Below, piece by piece: positions 1-7,710 of a stretch of DNA of 22,522 nucleotides. The stretch is from JBBDMX01 sp038241095. Lineage in GTDB: Bacteria; Planctomycetota; Phycisphaerae; Phycisphaerales; Phycisphaeraceae. Positions within the stretch are counted from its first letter, which is position 1. The number at the start of each line of letters is the position of its first letter. Below the pieces are notes generated by a model that worked only from the letters and a program-made list of their open reading frames with translations, had not been told where the DNA came from and made no database searches. Location of the stretch: the NCBI GenBank assembly GCA_038241095.1, contig JBBRGB010000024.1, forward strand, positions 1 to 22,522, written 5' to 3'. Both the position numbers and the translations under genes were made by a program.

Positions 1-1
1 C

Positions 2-2215
2 CTGCTGCGCGAACGCGAAGGTGTGGCGGCTCAAGTCCTTATGAACCTGGGCCTGAAACTCGAAGAGGTGCGCGAGGAAGTGCTCAACCTACTGGGCGCT
101 GGTGCCAACAGTGAGACCGAAGAGGCCAAGGCCGGCGCCCCGACAGGCGAAGGCAGCGAATCGTCCAGCTCGCCCGGTGCCAAGCCCGCCGGCAAGAGCA
201 AGACCCCAGCCTTGGACAGCTTCGGCCGGGACCTGACGGAATTGGCAGCCGGCAACCAGCTTGACCCCGTCATTGGCAGGGAAAACGAAATCGAGCGGCT
301 GGTGCAGATCCTCTGCCGCCGCACCAAGAACAACCCCGTGTTGCTGGGCGAAGCCGGCGTGGGCAAGACGGCCATCGTCGAAGGCTTGGCGCAGGACATC
401 ATCAACAAGACCGTGCCGAGCATCTTGGCGGATCGCCGCATTGTGGTGCTGGACTTGGCGATGATGGTGGCTGGCACGAAGTATCGCGGGCAGTTTGAGG
501 AGCGCATCAAGGCGGTGATGAATGAAGTCCGCCGCGCCAAGAACGTGATTCTTTTCATTGACGAGTTGCACACCTTGGTCGGCGCGGGCGGGGCCGAGGG
601 TGCCATTGACGCCTCCAACGTGCTCAAGCCGGCGCTTTCCCGCGGCGAGATTCAGTGCATCGGGGCCACGACCCTCGACGAGTACCGCAAGTACATTGAG
701 AAGGACGGCGCGCTGGAGCGTCGCTTCCAGACGATACTCGTGGAGCAGCCCAACAAGGAAGACACCATCAAGATTTTGAAGGGTCTGCGCGATCGTTACG
801 AGGCCCATCACCGGGTGCAGATCACCGATGAAGCCATCCGCCAAGCCGTCGAGCTTTCGACGCGGTACATCACCGGGCGGGTGCAGCCCGACAAGTCGAT
901 TGACGTGATTGACGAGTCCGGGGCGCGGGTGCGGTTAAAGAGCATGAACAAGCCGCCGAACCTGGCGGACATCGAGGATCAGATCGAGCGTTACTCGGCG
1001 GAAAAAGATGTGGTGGTCAAGAACGCCAACTACGAGTCGGCTGCGGACCTGCGCGACAAGATCGAGAAGCTGCGCCTCAAGAAAGAGGCCATCCAGAAGG
1101 ACTGGCGCGACAAGGCCACGGAAGTGGATGGCATCGTGGATGAAGTGGTGATCGCCGAGGTCGTCTCCAAGATGACGGGCATCCCCCTGACCCGCTTGGA
1201 AAAGGCCGAGAGCGAGCGCTTGCTGAAGCTTGAGGACGAGTTGCACAAGAAGGTGGTATCGCAGAACGAGGCCATCGCCGCGGTGTCGCGTGCCATTCGC
1301 CGTGCTCGCAGTGGGCTGAAGGACCCCCGCCGCCCGATGGGCAGCTTCATTTTCGTGGGGCCGTCGGGCGTGGGCAAGACGCTGCTTTCCAAGGCCTTGG
1401 CGGAGTTCATGTTCGGCAATGAGGAGACGCTCATCCGCATCGACATGAGCGAGTACATGGAGAAGCACAACGTCAGCCGACTCATCGGCGCTCCTCCCGG
1501 TTATGTCGGTTACGAAGAAGGCGGGCAGCTCACCGAGCAGATTCGCCGTCGGCCCTATGCCGTGGTGCTGCTGGATGAAATCGAAAAGGCGCACCCCGAT
1601 GTGTTCAACATGCTGCTGCAGATCATGGAGGAAGGTCAGTTGACCGACTCCTTCGGCAGGCATGTCGATTTCCGCAACGTGGTGCTGATTATGACCAGCA
1701 ACATCGGCGCCGACCTGATTAAGAACAAGGGCGGCTTCGGTTTCTCCAAGCCTTCGGAAGAGGCCAACTACGAGAAGATGAAGCAGACGCTCATGAGTGA
1801 AATCGAGCGCCACTTCCGGCCTGAGTTCATCAACCGCTTGGATGATGTGATCGTCTTCCGCCCCCTGACCCGCGACGACCTGGTGGGCATCGTGGAATAC
1901 GAGGTTCGCAAGGTGCGGCAACGCTTGGCGGAGCGAAACATCGACTTGGTGCTCCAAGACAGCGCCAAGGACTTCCTCATCGACAAGGGTTACAGCCCCG
2001 ACTTCGGTGCCCGGCCCCTTCGCCGCGCCATCGAACAGAGCGTCGAAGACCCGCTGTCGGAGTCGATCCTCCGCGGCGACATCCGCTCGGGCCAAGTGGT
2101 CACCATGCGCTACGACAAGGAAGCCAAGCCCAAGGAACTGCACTTTGACACGGACGAAAAGGCGGTCGAGGAAAAGCCTGAGGAACTGGTCAAGGCCACC
2201 GCGGAAAGCACCTAA
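2..2215 (+). CDS. clpC: ClpC-type AAA+ unfoldase, 5' truncated by window edge
   Basis: This is the ATPase subunit of the ClpCP protease: it unfolds substrate proteins in the cytoplasm and feeds them to ClpP. The frame is open from base 2 (L-L-R-E-R-E-G-V-A-A-Q-V-L), which matches the end of the Clp N-terminal repeat domain, so the GTG at 23 is not the real start and the gene begins outside the window. An acidic, Ser/Pro-rich linker (about 100-220) leads into AAA domain 1, with Walker A GEAGVGKT at 347-370 and Walker B VILFIDEL near 545-568. A UVR-like middle segment lies near 1010-1110; this marks ClpC rather than ClpA or ClpB. AAA domain 2 has Walker A GPSGVGKT at 1358-1381, Walker B VVLLDEIEK from 1562, and the C-terminal ClpB D2-small domain (GARPLRRAIEQ). 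The tail after it is Lys/Glu rich. The next gene is 305 bp downstream, so they are probably not co-transcribed. Confidence 0.96.
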   Translation: MLREREGVAAQVLMNLGLKLEEVREEVLNLLGAGANSETEEAKAGAPTGEGSESSSSPGAKPAGKSKTPALDSFGRDLTELAAGNQLDPVIGRENEIERLVQILCRRTKNNPVLLGEAGVGKTAIVEGLAQDIINKTVPSILADRRIVVLDLAMMVAGTKYRGQFEERIKAVMNEVRRAKNVILFIDELHTLVGAGGAEGAIDASNVLKPALSRGEIQCIGATTLDEYRKYIEKDGALERRFQTILVEQPNKEDTIKILKGLRDRYEAHHRVQITDEAIRQAVELSTRYITGRVQPDKSIDVIDESGARVRLKSMNKPPNLADIEDQIERYSAEKDVVVKNANYESAADLRDKIEKLRLKKEAIQKDWRDKATEVDGIVDEVVIAEVVSKMTGIPLTRLEKAESERLLKLEDELHKKVVSQNEAIAAVSRAIRRARSGLKDPRRPMGSFIFVGPSGVGKTLLSKALAEFMFGNEETLIRIDMSEYMEKHNVSRLIGAPPGYVGYEEGGQLTEQIRRRPYAVVLLDEIEKAHPDVFNMLLQIMEEGQLTDSFGRHVDFRNVVLIMTSNIGADLIKNKGGFGFSKPSEEANYEKMKQTLMSEIERHFRPEFINRLDDVIVFRPLTRDDLVGIVEYEVRKVRQRLAERNIDLVLQDSAKDFLIDKGYSPDFGARPLRRAIEQSVEDPLSESILRGDIRSGQVVTMRYDKEAKPKELHFDTDEKAVEEKPEELVKATAEST

Positions 2216-2230
2216 AGTTGATTCACTTAT

Positions 2231-2308
2231 AGCCGCAGCGTCCCCGCTGCGCGTCTTGAGATGCTGTGAACAATGCGTGCATCGACGCGCAACGAGGACG
2301 TTGCGGCT
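2231..2308. repeat. Palindromic repeat, family A, copy 1
   Basis: This is a 78-bp element whose ends are inverted repeats: the left arm 2231-2255 (AGCCGCAGCGTCC...) matches the reverse complement of 2284-2308 at 22 of 25 positions. A second copy with the same arms lies at 4037-4118. The size, intergenic position and imperfect palindrome resemble REP-type elements. It sits just after the clpC stop codon and could fold into a hairpin at the 3' end of that transcript. Confidence 0.8.
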
Positions 2309-2520
2309 ATGAGTCAGAGAGAAAAGCGTTTGCGTACAGCCTCCACCCCTCCCGCGAATCATTCTCAACATCTCCCCCTTTTTCCCCGCCCCGTCCGTAA
2401 AGTCACCGCGCTATTTTTTCGATAACCCTTAAGCACAACCAACGTCTCCATGACGAGGCGCCAGATTCATCCCAACTTCCATCCATCCCGAACCCGCCCG
2501 CCCCTGGAGGGGACTCCTTT
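2309..2520. other. Intergenic leader of the HDOD-GGDEF gene, no gene seen
   Basis: This stretch follows the palindromic repeat and ends at the HDOD-GGDEF start. No coding frame with plausible content was found, and no tRNA, riboswitch-like fold or convincing promoter pair. It contains pyrimidine-rich runs near 2370-2395. A good ribosome binding site (GGAGGGG, about 2506-2512) precedes the ATG at 2521. Confidence 0.5.
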
Positions 2521-4011
2521 ATGAACCAGCAGCTTCTTGAGCGGGTGCTTCGCTCCCCACGACTTCCCAGCCTCCCGGCCATTGCCCTGGAGGTCATCGA
2601 ACTGGTGCAGCAAAAGGATGTCAACATCCGCCAGATCGCCGCGACCATCAGCAATGACCCGGCCTTGGCGACCAAAATCCTCCGCACCGTCAATTCCAGT
2701 TTTTACGCCCAGACGCAACCCATCAGCACCATCACCCATGCCCTGGTCATCCTGGGGTTGAACAGCGTCAAAACCTTGGCGCTGAGCTTTTCATTGGTGA
2801 GCAATCTCAAGCAGGCCGGGGCAGGCGACTTTGACCATGTGGCGCTGTGGAAACGCAGCCTCTTCACGGCCGTGGCGGCGCGTTCACTGGGCAGGGAGTT
2901 CGGCATGTTGCAGCAGGAGGAGGCCTTTCTCGGCGGCCTGTTGCAAGACTTGGGCGTGCTGGCGATGAGCCAAGCCTTGGGCGAGGCCTACACCAATCTC
3001 GTGGCCGAAGTCGGTCCGAATCACCGCCAACTCACGGTTCTGGAACGCGAACGCCTGCAAACGGATCACGCCGAAATCGGCGCGGCCTTGGCGGAACACT
3101 GGAAACTTCCGCCCGTGCTGGCGGCACCCATTCGCTACCACGAGGACTGCGCCGGATGCCCGGAGGAACTCGAGCCCATGATCCACTGCGTGGCGCTGGG
3201 CAACCTTGTGGCCGACATCTTCATCAACGAAAACGGTCAGGCCCTCGAAGACTACAACCGCTTGGCAACCGAATGGTTCCAGGCCTCGCCCGAACGGGCC
3301 CAGGCCCTGCTGGCGTCAATCCACAAAAACACCGTCGAGATGCACCGTCTCTTTGACGTGCCCACGGGCCCCTTGGGCGATGCCGAGGAAATCCTGGCCC
3401 GCGCCAATGAAGCCTTGCAACACCTGAGCCTGCAAGCGGCGCAAAAGTCCACGGAACTTGAAGAGACCAATCGCCGCTTGGCGCAGGAGGCCTTCACCGA
3501 TTCGCTCACCGGGGCCGCCAATCGTCGGCGCTTCAACGAAGGCATCCTTGAGCTTTTCGACACGACCCGCAAGAGCCGCCAGCCCGTGGCGCTCTTGTTC
3601 CTGGATACCGATCACTTCAAGAAGTTCAACGACACCTACGGGCACCAGACCGGCGACCGGGTGCTGGTGGAACTGGCCGGGATGTTACGAAAGCATTCAC
3701 CCAAGGATGCCTTGGTGGCGCGGTATGGCGGGGAGGAGTTCGCGGTGGTGGTGCCCAACGCAGACCGCATCGTCGCCGCCAGACTGGCGGAAAAGATTCG
3801 CCAGGCCGTCGCCACCACGCCCATCACTGATGAGGAGGGCAACCTGCTGGGGATCACCATCAGCATCGGTGTGGCCAGTTACGACGGCACGGGTTTTGAG
3901 CGGGTCGAGCAGTTGATCAAGGCCGCGGATCAAGGCGTGTACGCCGCCAAGGCCGCGGGACGCAATTGCGTGCGCGTCTTCGCCCCCCGCGTCGCCAAGA
4001 CCGCCGCGTAA
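2521..4011 (+). CDS. HDOD domain / GGDEF diguanylate cyclase protein
   Basis: This is a predicted soluble signalling protein of 496 aa. Residues about 10-215 form an HDOD domain (L-P-S-L-P-A-I-A start, then N-D-P-A-L-A-T-K-I-L), a catalytically inactive HD relative used for protein contacts. Residues about 285-325 look like a helical, coiled-coil linker. The GGDEF domain runs from D327 (DSLTGAANRR) to about 490, with the active-site signature GGEEF at 403-407 and the substrate segment LDTDHFKKFNDTYGHQTGD. It should make cyclic di-GMP from two GTP. The usual product-inhibition RxxD site just before GGEEF is not recognisable (S-P-K-D-A-L-V-A-R-Y instead), so feedback inhibition may be lost. The start is well supported by a GGAGGGG site 8-9 nt upstream. 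No receiver domain or membrane segment is seen, so the input is probably a partner protein bound by HDOD. Confidence 0.93.
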   Translation: MNQQLLERVLRSPRLPSLPAIALEVIELVQQKDVNIRQIAATISNDPALATKILRTVNSSFYAQTQPISTITHALVILGLNSVKTLALSFSLVSNLKQAGAGDFDHVALWKRSLFTAVAARSLGREFGMLQQEEAFLGGLLQDLGVLAMSQALGEAYTNLVAEVGPNHRQLTVLERERLQTDHAEIGAALAEHWKLPPVLAAPIRYHEDCAGCPEELEPMIHCVALGNLVADIFINENGQALEDYNRLATEWFQASPERAQALLASIHKNTVEMHRLFDVPTGPLGDAEEILARANEALQHLSLQAAQKSTELEETNRRLAQEAFTDSLTGAANRRRFNEGILELFDTTRKSRQPVALLFLDTDHFKKFNDTYGHQTGDRVLVELAGMLRKHSPKDALVARYGGEEFAVVVPNADRIVAARLAEKIRQAVATTPITDEEGNLLGITISIGVASYDGTGFERVEQLIKAADQGVYAAKAAGRNCVRVFAPRVAKTAA

Positions 4012-4036
4012 AACGACCTCTGCTTCTCTGACTTTC

Positions 4037-4118
4037 AGCCGCAACGTCCCCGTTGCGCGTCTTGGCGTCTGTCACACGGCGTACGATTCATAAGGCGCGC
4101 AGCGGGGACGCTGCGGCT
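4037..4118. repeat. Palindromic repeat, family A, copy 2
   Basis: This 82-bp element has the same arms as the copy at 2231-2308. The left arm 4037-4063 matches the reverse complement of 4092-4118 at 24 of 27 positions. The central 25-30 bp differ between the two copies, while the arms are conserved, as expected if the folded stem is what is maintained. It lies 25 bp after the HDOD-GGDEF stop codon. Confidence 0.8.
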
Positions 4119-4133
4119 GGAAACGAAGCATCT

Positions 4134-4161
4134 CAAGACTCAGGACTCAAGACTCAAGACT
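4134..4161. repeat. Heptamer tandem repeat CAAGACT x4
   Basis: There are four head-to-tail units of 7 bp (CAAGACT, CAGGACT, CAAGACT, CAAGACT). The unit is the exact reverse complement of the AGTCTTG heptamer repeated at 9968-10009. The array is in the apt upstream region, 51 bp before its start codon. Confidence 0.85.
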
Positions 4162-4212
4162 CGCTCCCCCCGTTCATGGTAAAACCTTGCCTCGCCCACA
4201 CCGGAGCCTGGC

Positions 4213-4725
4213 ATGAACTTAAACGCCCTGATTCGTGACATTCCCGATTGGCCCAAACCGGGGGTCGTTTTCAAGGACATCACGCCCCTGTTGCGCGACC
4301 CCGCGGGACTGGCGATGGCCGTCGAACTGATGGTCAGCCCATTCCGCGGCAAGAACATCGACATCGTCTGCGGCGCGGAGAGCCGAGGCTTCATCTTCGG
4401 CACCGCCATCGCCCAATCACTTAGCGCCGGTTTCGTGCCCATTCGCAAGCCCAAAAAGCTGCCCTGGAAAACGGTGAGCATGGAGTACGAGTTGGAGTAC
4501 GGCAAGGATTGCCTGGAAATGCACGCCGATGCCGTGGGCAAGGGCCAGCGCATTCTGCTGGTCGATGACGTGCTAGCTACAGGCGGCACGATGAAGGCCT
4601 GCTGCGATCTGATCAACCACTTGGGCGGGCACATCGTGGGCATCACCGTGCTGATGGAGTTGGGCTTCCTAAACGGCCGAAGCAAGTTCGTCTGCGACAA
4701 CTTCCACGCGGTGATGAAGCTGTGA
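4213..4725 (+). CDS. apt: Adenine phosphoribosyltransferase
   Basis: Apt salvages adenine by joining it to PRPP to give AMP and pyrophosphate in the cytoplasm. The 170-aa product has the normal family length. It starts with the typical I-R-D-I-P-D-W-P-K-P-G-V-V-F-K-D-I-T-P-L-L block, has E-S-R-G-F-I-F-G-T in the middle, and carries the PRPP-binding motif VDDVLATGGT at residues 117-126. The adenine-binding and flexible-loop region (RKPKKLPWKT) is also present. The ATG at 4213 lines up with known N-termini; only a weak GGAG-like site precedes it. Its stop codon TGA (4723-4725) overlaps the GTG of the next gene (4722-4724), suggesting translational coupling with the membrane protease, although no functional link is obvious. 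Confidence 0.97.
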   Translation: MNLNALIRDIPDWPKPGVVFKDITPLLRDPAGLAMAVELMVSPFRGKNIDIVCGAESRGFIFGTAIAQSLSAGFVPIRKPKKLPWKTVSMEYELEYGKDCLEMHADAVGKGQRILLVDDVLATGGTMKACCDLINHLGGHIVGITVLMELGFLNGRSKFVCDNFHAVMKL

Positions 4726-5516
4726 CCCGCCATGCCGGCCCGATTCCCGATGGTTACCTCGAACGCTCACGCCTGCCCCTGCAGGCGATGTTTTTCCTGT
4801 TGCCCTTCGTCGTCATCTACGAACTCGGCACGCTGATTTACGCCACCGATTACGCCCACGGCGTCACCCAGCACATCAAGGCGCGACTCGTCCTATTGGG
4901 CTTTTTCGAATGGTTCGGCGTCGGTGGGTACATGCTGCCGGGCCTCATCGTCATCGCCGCCCTGCTGGGCTGGCACATCGCCGCCAAGGATCGCTGGGAG
5001 TTTGAACCCAAGCTCTATCTGCTGATGCTCGGCGAGTCGATCATGCTGGCGGTGCCGCTTTTGTTTTTCATGAGCGTGATGTCGCGTGGCAGTGCCGCGC
5101 CGCATTACGCGGTGTCGATGCAGGCGGTGGGTGGCGGCGTGATGGGCGGGGCTGGCGCGGCGGCAGTCAGCGTCGGGGCGCACTGGCAGGCCGAGGCCAT
5201 TTTTAGCATCGGCGCGGGCATCTACGAAGAATTGCTTTTCCGCATGGTCGCCATTGCCCTGTTGCATCTGCTCTTGGTCGATGTGCTGGCCTTACCCGAC
5301 CTTTGGGGTTCGATCATCGCCATCGCCCTGTCATCCGCGGCGTTCGCCTACTACCACTTTTCCGCGGCTCAACCCTTCGACATGACCCGCTTTCTACTCT
5401 ACGGCGCGGCGGGGGTTTACCTGGCCTGCGTCTTCATCGTGCGCGGCTTCGGCGTGGCCGCAGGCACCCACGCCATGTACGACCTGCTCATCGTAGCGCT
5501 GAAAATCCTGCGCTGA
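4722..5516 (+). CDS. CPBP-family intramembrane glutamic endopeptidase
   Basis: This is a 264-aa polytopic membrane protein of the CPBP/CAAX (Rce1-like) protease family, which cleaves near or within the membrane. The three family motifs are all visible: EExxxR as E169-E170-L-L-F-R174, a histidine in F-A-Y-Y-H212, and H250 in T-H-A-M-Y-D. Hydrophobic segments are near residues 20-42, 70-88, 100-118, 155-190 and 195-262. The GTG start overlaps the apt stop by 4 bp. Bacterial members are variously linked to peptide processing, bacteriocin immunity or protein sorting; nothing nearby identifies a substrate here. The gene faces the convergent cdaR gene across a repeat element. Confidence 0.9.
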   Translation: MTRHAGPIPDGYLERSRLPLQAMFFLLPFVVIYELGTLIYATDYAHGVTQHIKARLVLLGFFEWFGVGGYMLPGLIVIAALLGWHIAAKDRWEFEPKLYLLMLGESIMLAVPLLFFMSVMSRGSAAPHYAVSMQAVGGGVMGGAGAAAVSVGAHWQAEAIFSIGAGIYEELLFRMVAIALLHLLLVDVLALPDLWGSIIAIALSSAAFAYYHFSAAQPFDMTRFLLYGAAGVYLACVFIVRGFGVAAGTHAMYDLLIVALKILR

Positions 5517-5531
5517 AAGGCGTCCGCTAAG

Positions 5532-5604
5532 AGCCGCGCACGAAGTAAGCGGATTCCCTCGACCTTGCCGCGTGGTGATAGTCCGCTCCCTCACGGTCGC
5601 GGCT
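5532..5604. repeat. Palindromic repeat, family B, between convergent genes
   Basis: The left arm 5532-5552 (AGCCGCGCACGAAGTAAGCGG) is paired with an imperfect inverted arm at 5583-5604, which reads AGCCGCGACCGTGAGGGAGCGG on the - strand. The left arm is nearly identical to the arms of the element at 19664-19742. It fills the 107 bp between the stop codons of the convergent membrane protease and cdaR genes, where it could act as a shared transcript end. Confidence 0.7.
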
Positions 5605-5623
5605 CGCTGCGTGGCATTGTTCT

Positions 5624-6607
5624 CTATTTACGAAGAATGGTCAGGGGCACGGTCGGCGGCGGGCCGGTCAAGGTCACGCCAGCGGGGAGGTTTAATTCAA
5701 GGGTCTTGGTCGCCACGCCCTGCTCCAGTTCATCGGCGCTTAAACGCAGGGCCGCCCAGACGTTGATTTCACCGGCCTTGATGCCCGCCACCACATCGCG
5801 CGGGCCGGTGATTGTCACGTCGCGCAGGAAACGATTTTCATCGCTCAATTCCACCGCGAAACGAGCCGTCTCCGACGGCGGCAGCACCACCCAGATGGGC
5901 ACCAAGCCCAGCGTGGCCGACTCCATGCGCTTGAGCACCGCGAAGCTCACCGTGGCACGCGGCGGCGCAATGCTCACATGCGCCACCGCCAGCGAAGGCG
6001 GCAGCGAGATGGGAACCTCCCGGCTCACGGCCACATTCTCCGGCAGCGATTGGTCACTCACGCCCGCCAAGCTCGCCAGCAGCGTCACGCTCCGCAAGGC
6101 TTCGACGGCGCTGGCCGGGGCGGTCACGGCGGCGCTCTCCGGCGTCACCCGCGGCTGGCCCGCCAACTCCAACCCCCCTGCCGCCACCGCCACTGGCAGC
6201 GTCAACGTCTCCAACCGTTCCACGTACACCCGCGGATTGTCACCCTGCACATCAATAATCGTCCCGCCCAGCCCCGTTACCCGTGCATCCGTGCGCAAGC
6301 GTTCCTTCAAGTTCACAATCTGAAATTGCTGTCCCGGATCATCGGCCACTTCCAAAGCGAACGGCTTGCGCTCCAGTTCCTGAAGCTGCGCCCATTGACT
6401 GGTGGCGGCGCGAACAGTCAGCGACACCTGCCGAATCGACTCCGGCTCAATCACCAGACGCTGGCCCGGCGGAGCGATGAGTTGCACGTCCAGCCGCAGC
6501 GTGTGGCTGTTGATCGTCTCGCCCTCGGCGTACACCCACATCAGCACGGCAAACAAGGCCGCGATCACCAGCGTCTGAATCTCCTGCCAAATCAGGTTCT
6601 TGAACAT
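5624..6607 (-). CDS. cdaR: YbbR-domain protein, probable CdaA regulator
   Basis: This 327-aa protein is predicted to be anchored by one N-terminal membrane helix (about residues 11-27, LVIAALFAVLMWVYAEGE). It is followed by an extracytoplasmic, beta-rich region made of YbbR-type repeats (I-N-S-H-T-L-R-L-D-V-Q-L; T-L-P-V-A-V; V-P-I-S-L). YbbR/CdaR proteins bind and modulate the membrane diadenylate cyclase CdaA. The ATG at 6607 shares one base with the TGA of cdaA (TGATG), so the two are almost certainly translated together. A longer reading from 6637 would run inside cdaA and is less likely. The usual third member of this operon in Firmicutes, glmM, is not present. Repeat number cannot be settled by eye. 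Confidence 0.88.
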   Translation of the reverse strand: MFKNLIWQEIQTLVIAALFAVLMWVYAEGETINSHTLRLDVQLIAPPGQRLVIEPESIRQVSLTVRAATSQWAQLQELERKPFALEVADDPGQQFQIVNLKERLRTDARVTGLGGTIIDVQGDNPRVYVERLETLTLPVAVAAGGLELAGQPRVTPESAAVTAPASAVEALRSVTLLASLAGVSDQSLPENVAVSREVPISLPPSLAVAHVSIAPPRATVSFAVLKRMESATLGLVPIWVVLPPSETARFAVELSDENRFLRDVTITGPRDVVAGIKAGEINVWAALRLSADELEQGVATKTLELNLPAGVTLTGPPPTVPLTILRK

Positions 6608-7578
6608 CACTGCATCCCGTGCCGGTGGTCCGGCCACTTGATCTCCGAAACCTTCGATTCCCCGGCCCGTTCCGGCTCGCCGGGCGTGCGCTCCATGCCG
6701 GGTTCGGTCATGGCATTTTCGCCGACTTCCGCTTCCAGCGACTCGGCATCCGACTCGCCATGCGCTTCCATCGCCGCCCGCCCCAGACCGACCTTGAGCT
6801 TCTCTCGCAACTCATCGGCATTCAAATCCCGCGTAAGCTTGCCCCGCTGGGCGATGCTGATGGTGCCCGTTTCCTCGCTGACGATGATGACCAAAGCGTC
6901 GGCCTCCTGCGACAGGCCGATGCCGGCGCGATGCCGCGAGCCAAGCTCGCTGTCCACGAAGTCACCCTCGGCCAAGGGGAACTGCACACCCGCACCAACG
7001 ATGCGATTGTCGCGGATGATGACGCCCATGTCGTGCAGCGCGCTGCCGGGCCAGAAGATTGTTTCCAGCAGTTCGTGGCTCACCTCGGAGTCCAGCCGGG
7101 TGCCGCCCTCGACGATGCCCTTGAGCGCCACGCGGCGTTCCAAGGCGATTAAACCGCCGATCTTGTTGCGGCTCAGATAGCTCACCGCCCGCACCAGTTC
7201 ATCGACGGTCTTGCTTCGCCGCGGGCCTGAACCCATGAACAATCGCGCCTCGCCCAGTCGCACCGCCGCCCTGCGGATTTCGGGTTGAAAAACGATCACC
7301 AGGGCGATGCCAGCGAACCACATGAAATTGCTGTAGAGGAAGTTGATGCGTTCGTATTCGTTGTCGCTGGTGAGGAGTTTGACGAAGATGGTGGCGACGA
7401 TGAGCACCATCGCCATGCCCTTGATGGCCCTTCCGCCGCGCGTGCCGCGAAGGAATCGCAGCACGAGGTAGAGCGCCACCCAGAGCACCAGCAGTTCGGT
7501 CCAGACCTCGTGGGCCGGGTAGCCGTCGATGCGCTGGATGAGCTGCTCCAGGCGTTGGATGATGACATCGTAATTCAC
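6607..7578 (-). CDS. cdaA: Membrane diadenylate cyclase CdaA
   Basis: CdaA makes cyclic di-AMP from two ATP at the membrane. The 323-aa product has three N-terminal hydrophobic helices (about residues 29-43, 53-69 and 82-98), then a DAC domain (about 105-265). The second active-site signature G-S-R-H-R (RHR at 215-217) is intact and followed by A-G-I-G-L-S. The first signature, normally D-G-A, reads D-M-G at 183-185 in the context A-L-H-D-M-G-V-I-I. The C-terminal tail (about 270-323) is an acidic, probably disordered extension longer than in Firmicute enzymes. The start is GTG at 7578 without a clear ribosome binding site; a possible -10 (TACAAT on the - strand, 7627-7622) lies about 44 bp upstream. 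It overlaps cdaR by one base. Confidence 0.93.
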   Translation of the reverse strand: MNYDVIIQRLEQLIQRIDGYPAHEVWTELLVLWVALYLVLRFLRGTRGGRAIKGMAMVLIVATIFVKLLTSDNEYERINFLYSNFMWFAGIALVIVFQPEIRRAAVRLGEARLFMGSGPRRSKTVDELVRAVSYLSRNKIGGLIALERRVALKGIVEGGTRLDSEVSHELLETIFWPGSALHDMGVIIRDNRIVGAGVQFPLAEGDFVDSELGSRHRAGIGLSQEADALVIIVSEETGTISIAQRGKLTRDLNADELREKLKVGLGRAAMEAHGESDAESLEAEVGENAMTEPGMERTPGEPERAGESKVSEIKWPDHRHGMQ

Positions 7579-7710
7579 GCGGCAAGCGTCCGGTGTCCGG
7601 GGTGTGTGCGTCTCGTCAAGGATTGTATCGGGTGGGTTGAGTTGGTGAGCCGGGAGCGGTTGATGAACTCAAACACAAGGCATTTTCTGCGCCGCCGGGT
7701 TTGCTTGCCA

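Noticed and set aside
89..844. Long - strand open frame within clpC (251 codons)
   Set aside because: It is the antisense shadow of a strongly conserved ATPase. GC-rich codon bias keeps opposite frames open, and the translation (His/Ala/Gly/Val rich) has no recognisable domain.
935..2371. 478-codon - strand frame antisense to clpC
   Set aside because: Same reason: it covers the second AAA domain and the family A repeat, and its Leu/His/Asp-rich translation has no domain.
2309..2520. Riboswitch, such as c-di-GMP-sensing, in the leader of the HDOD-GGDEF gene
   Set aside because: I looked for a conserved paired core and found only pyrimidine-rich, unstructured-looking sequence.
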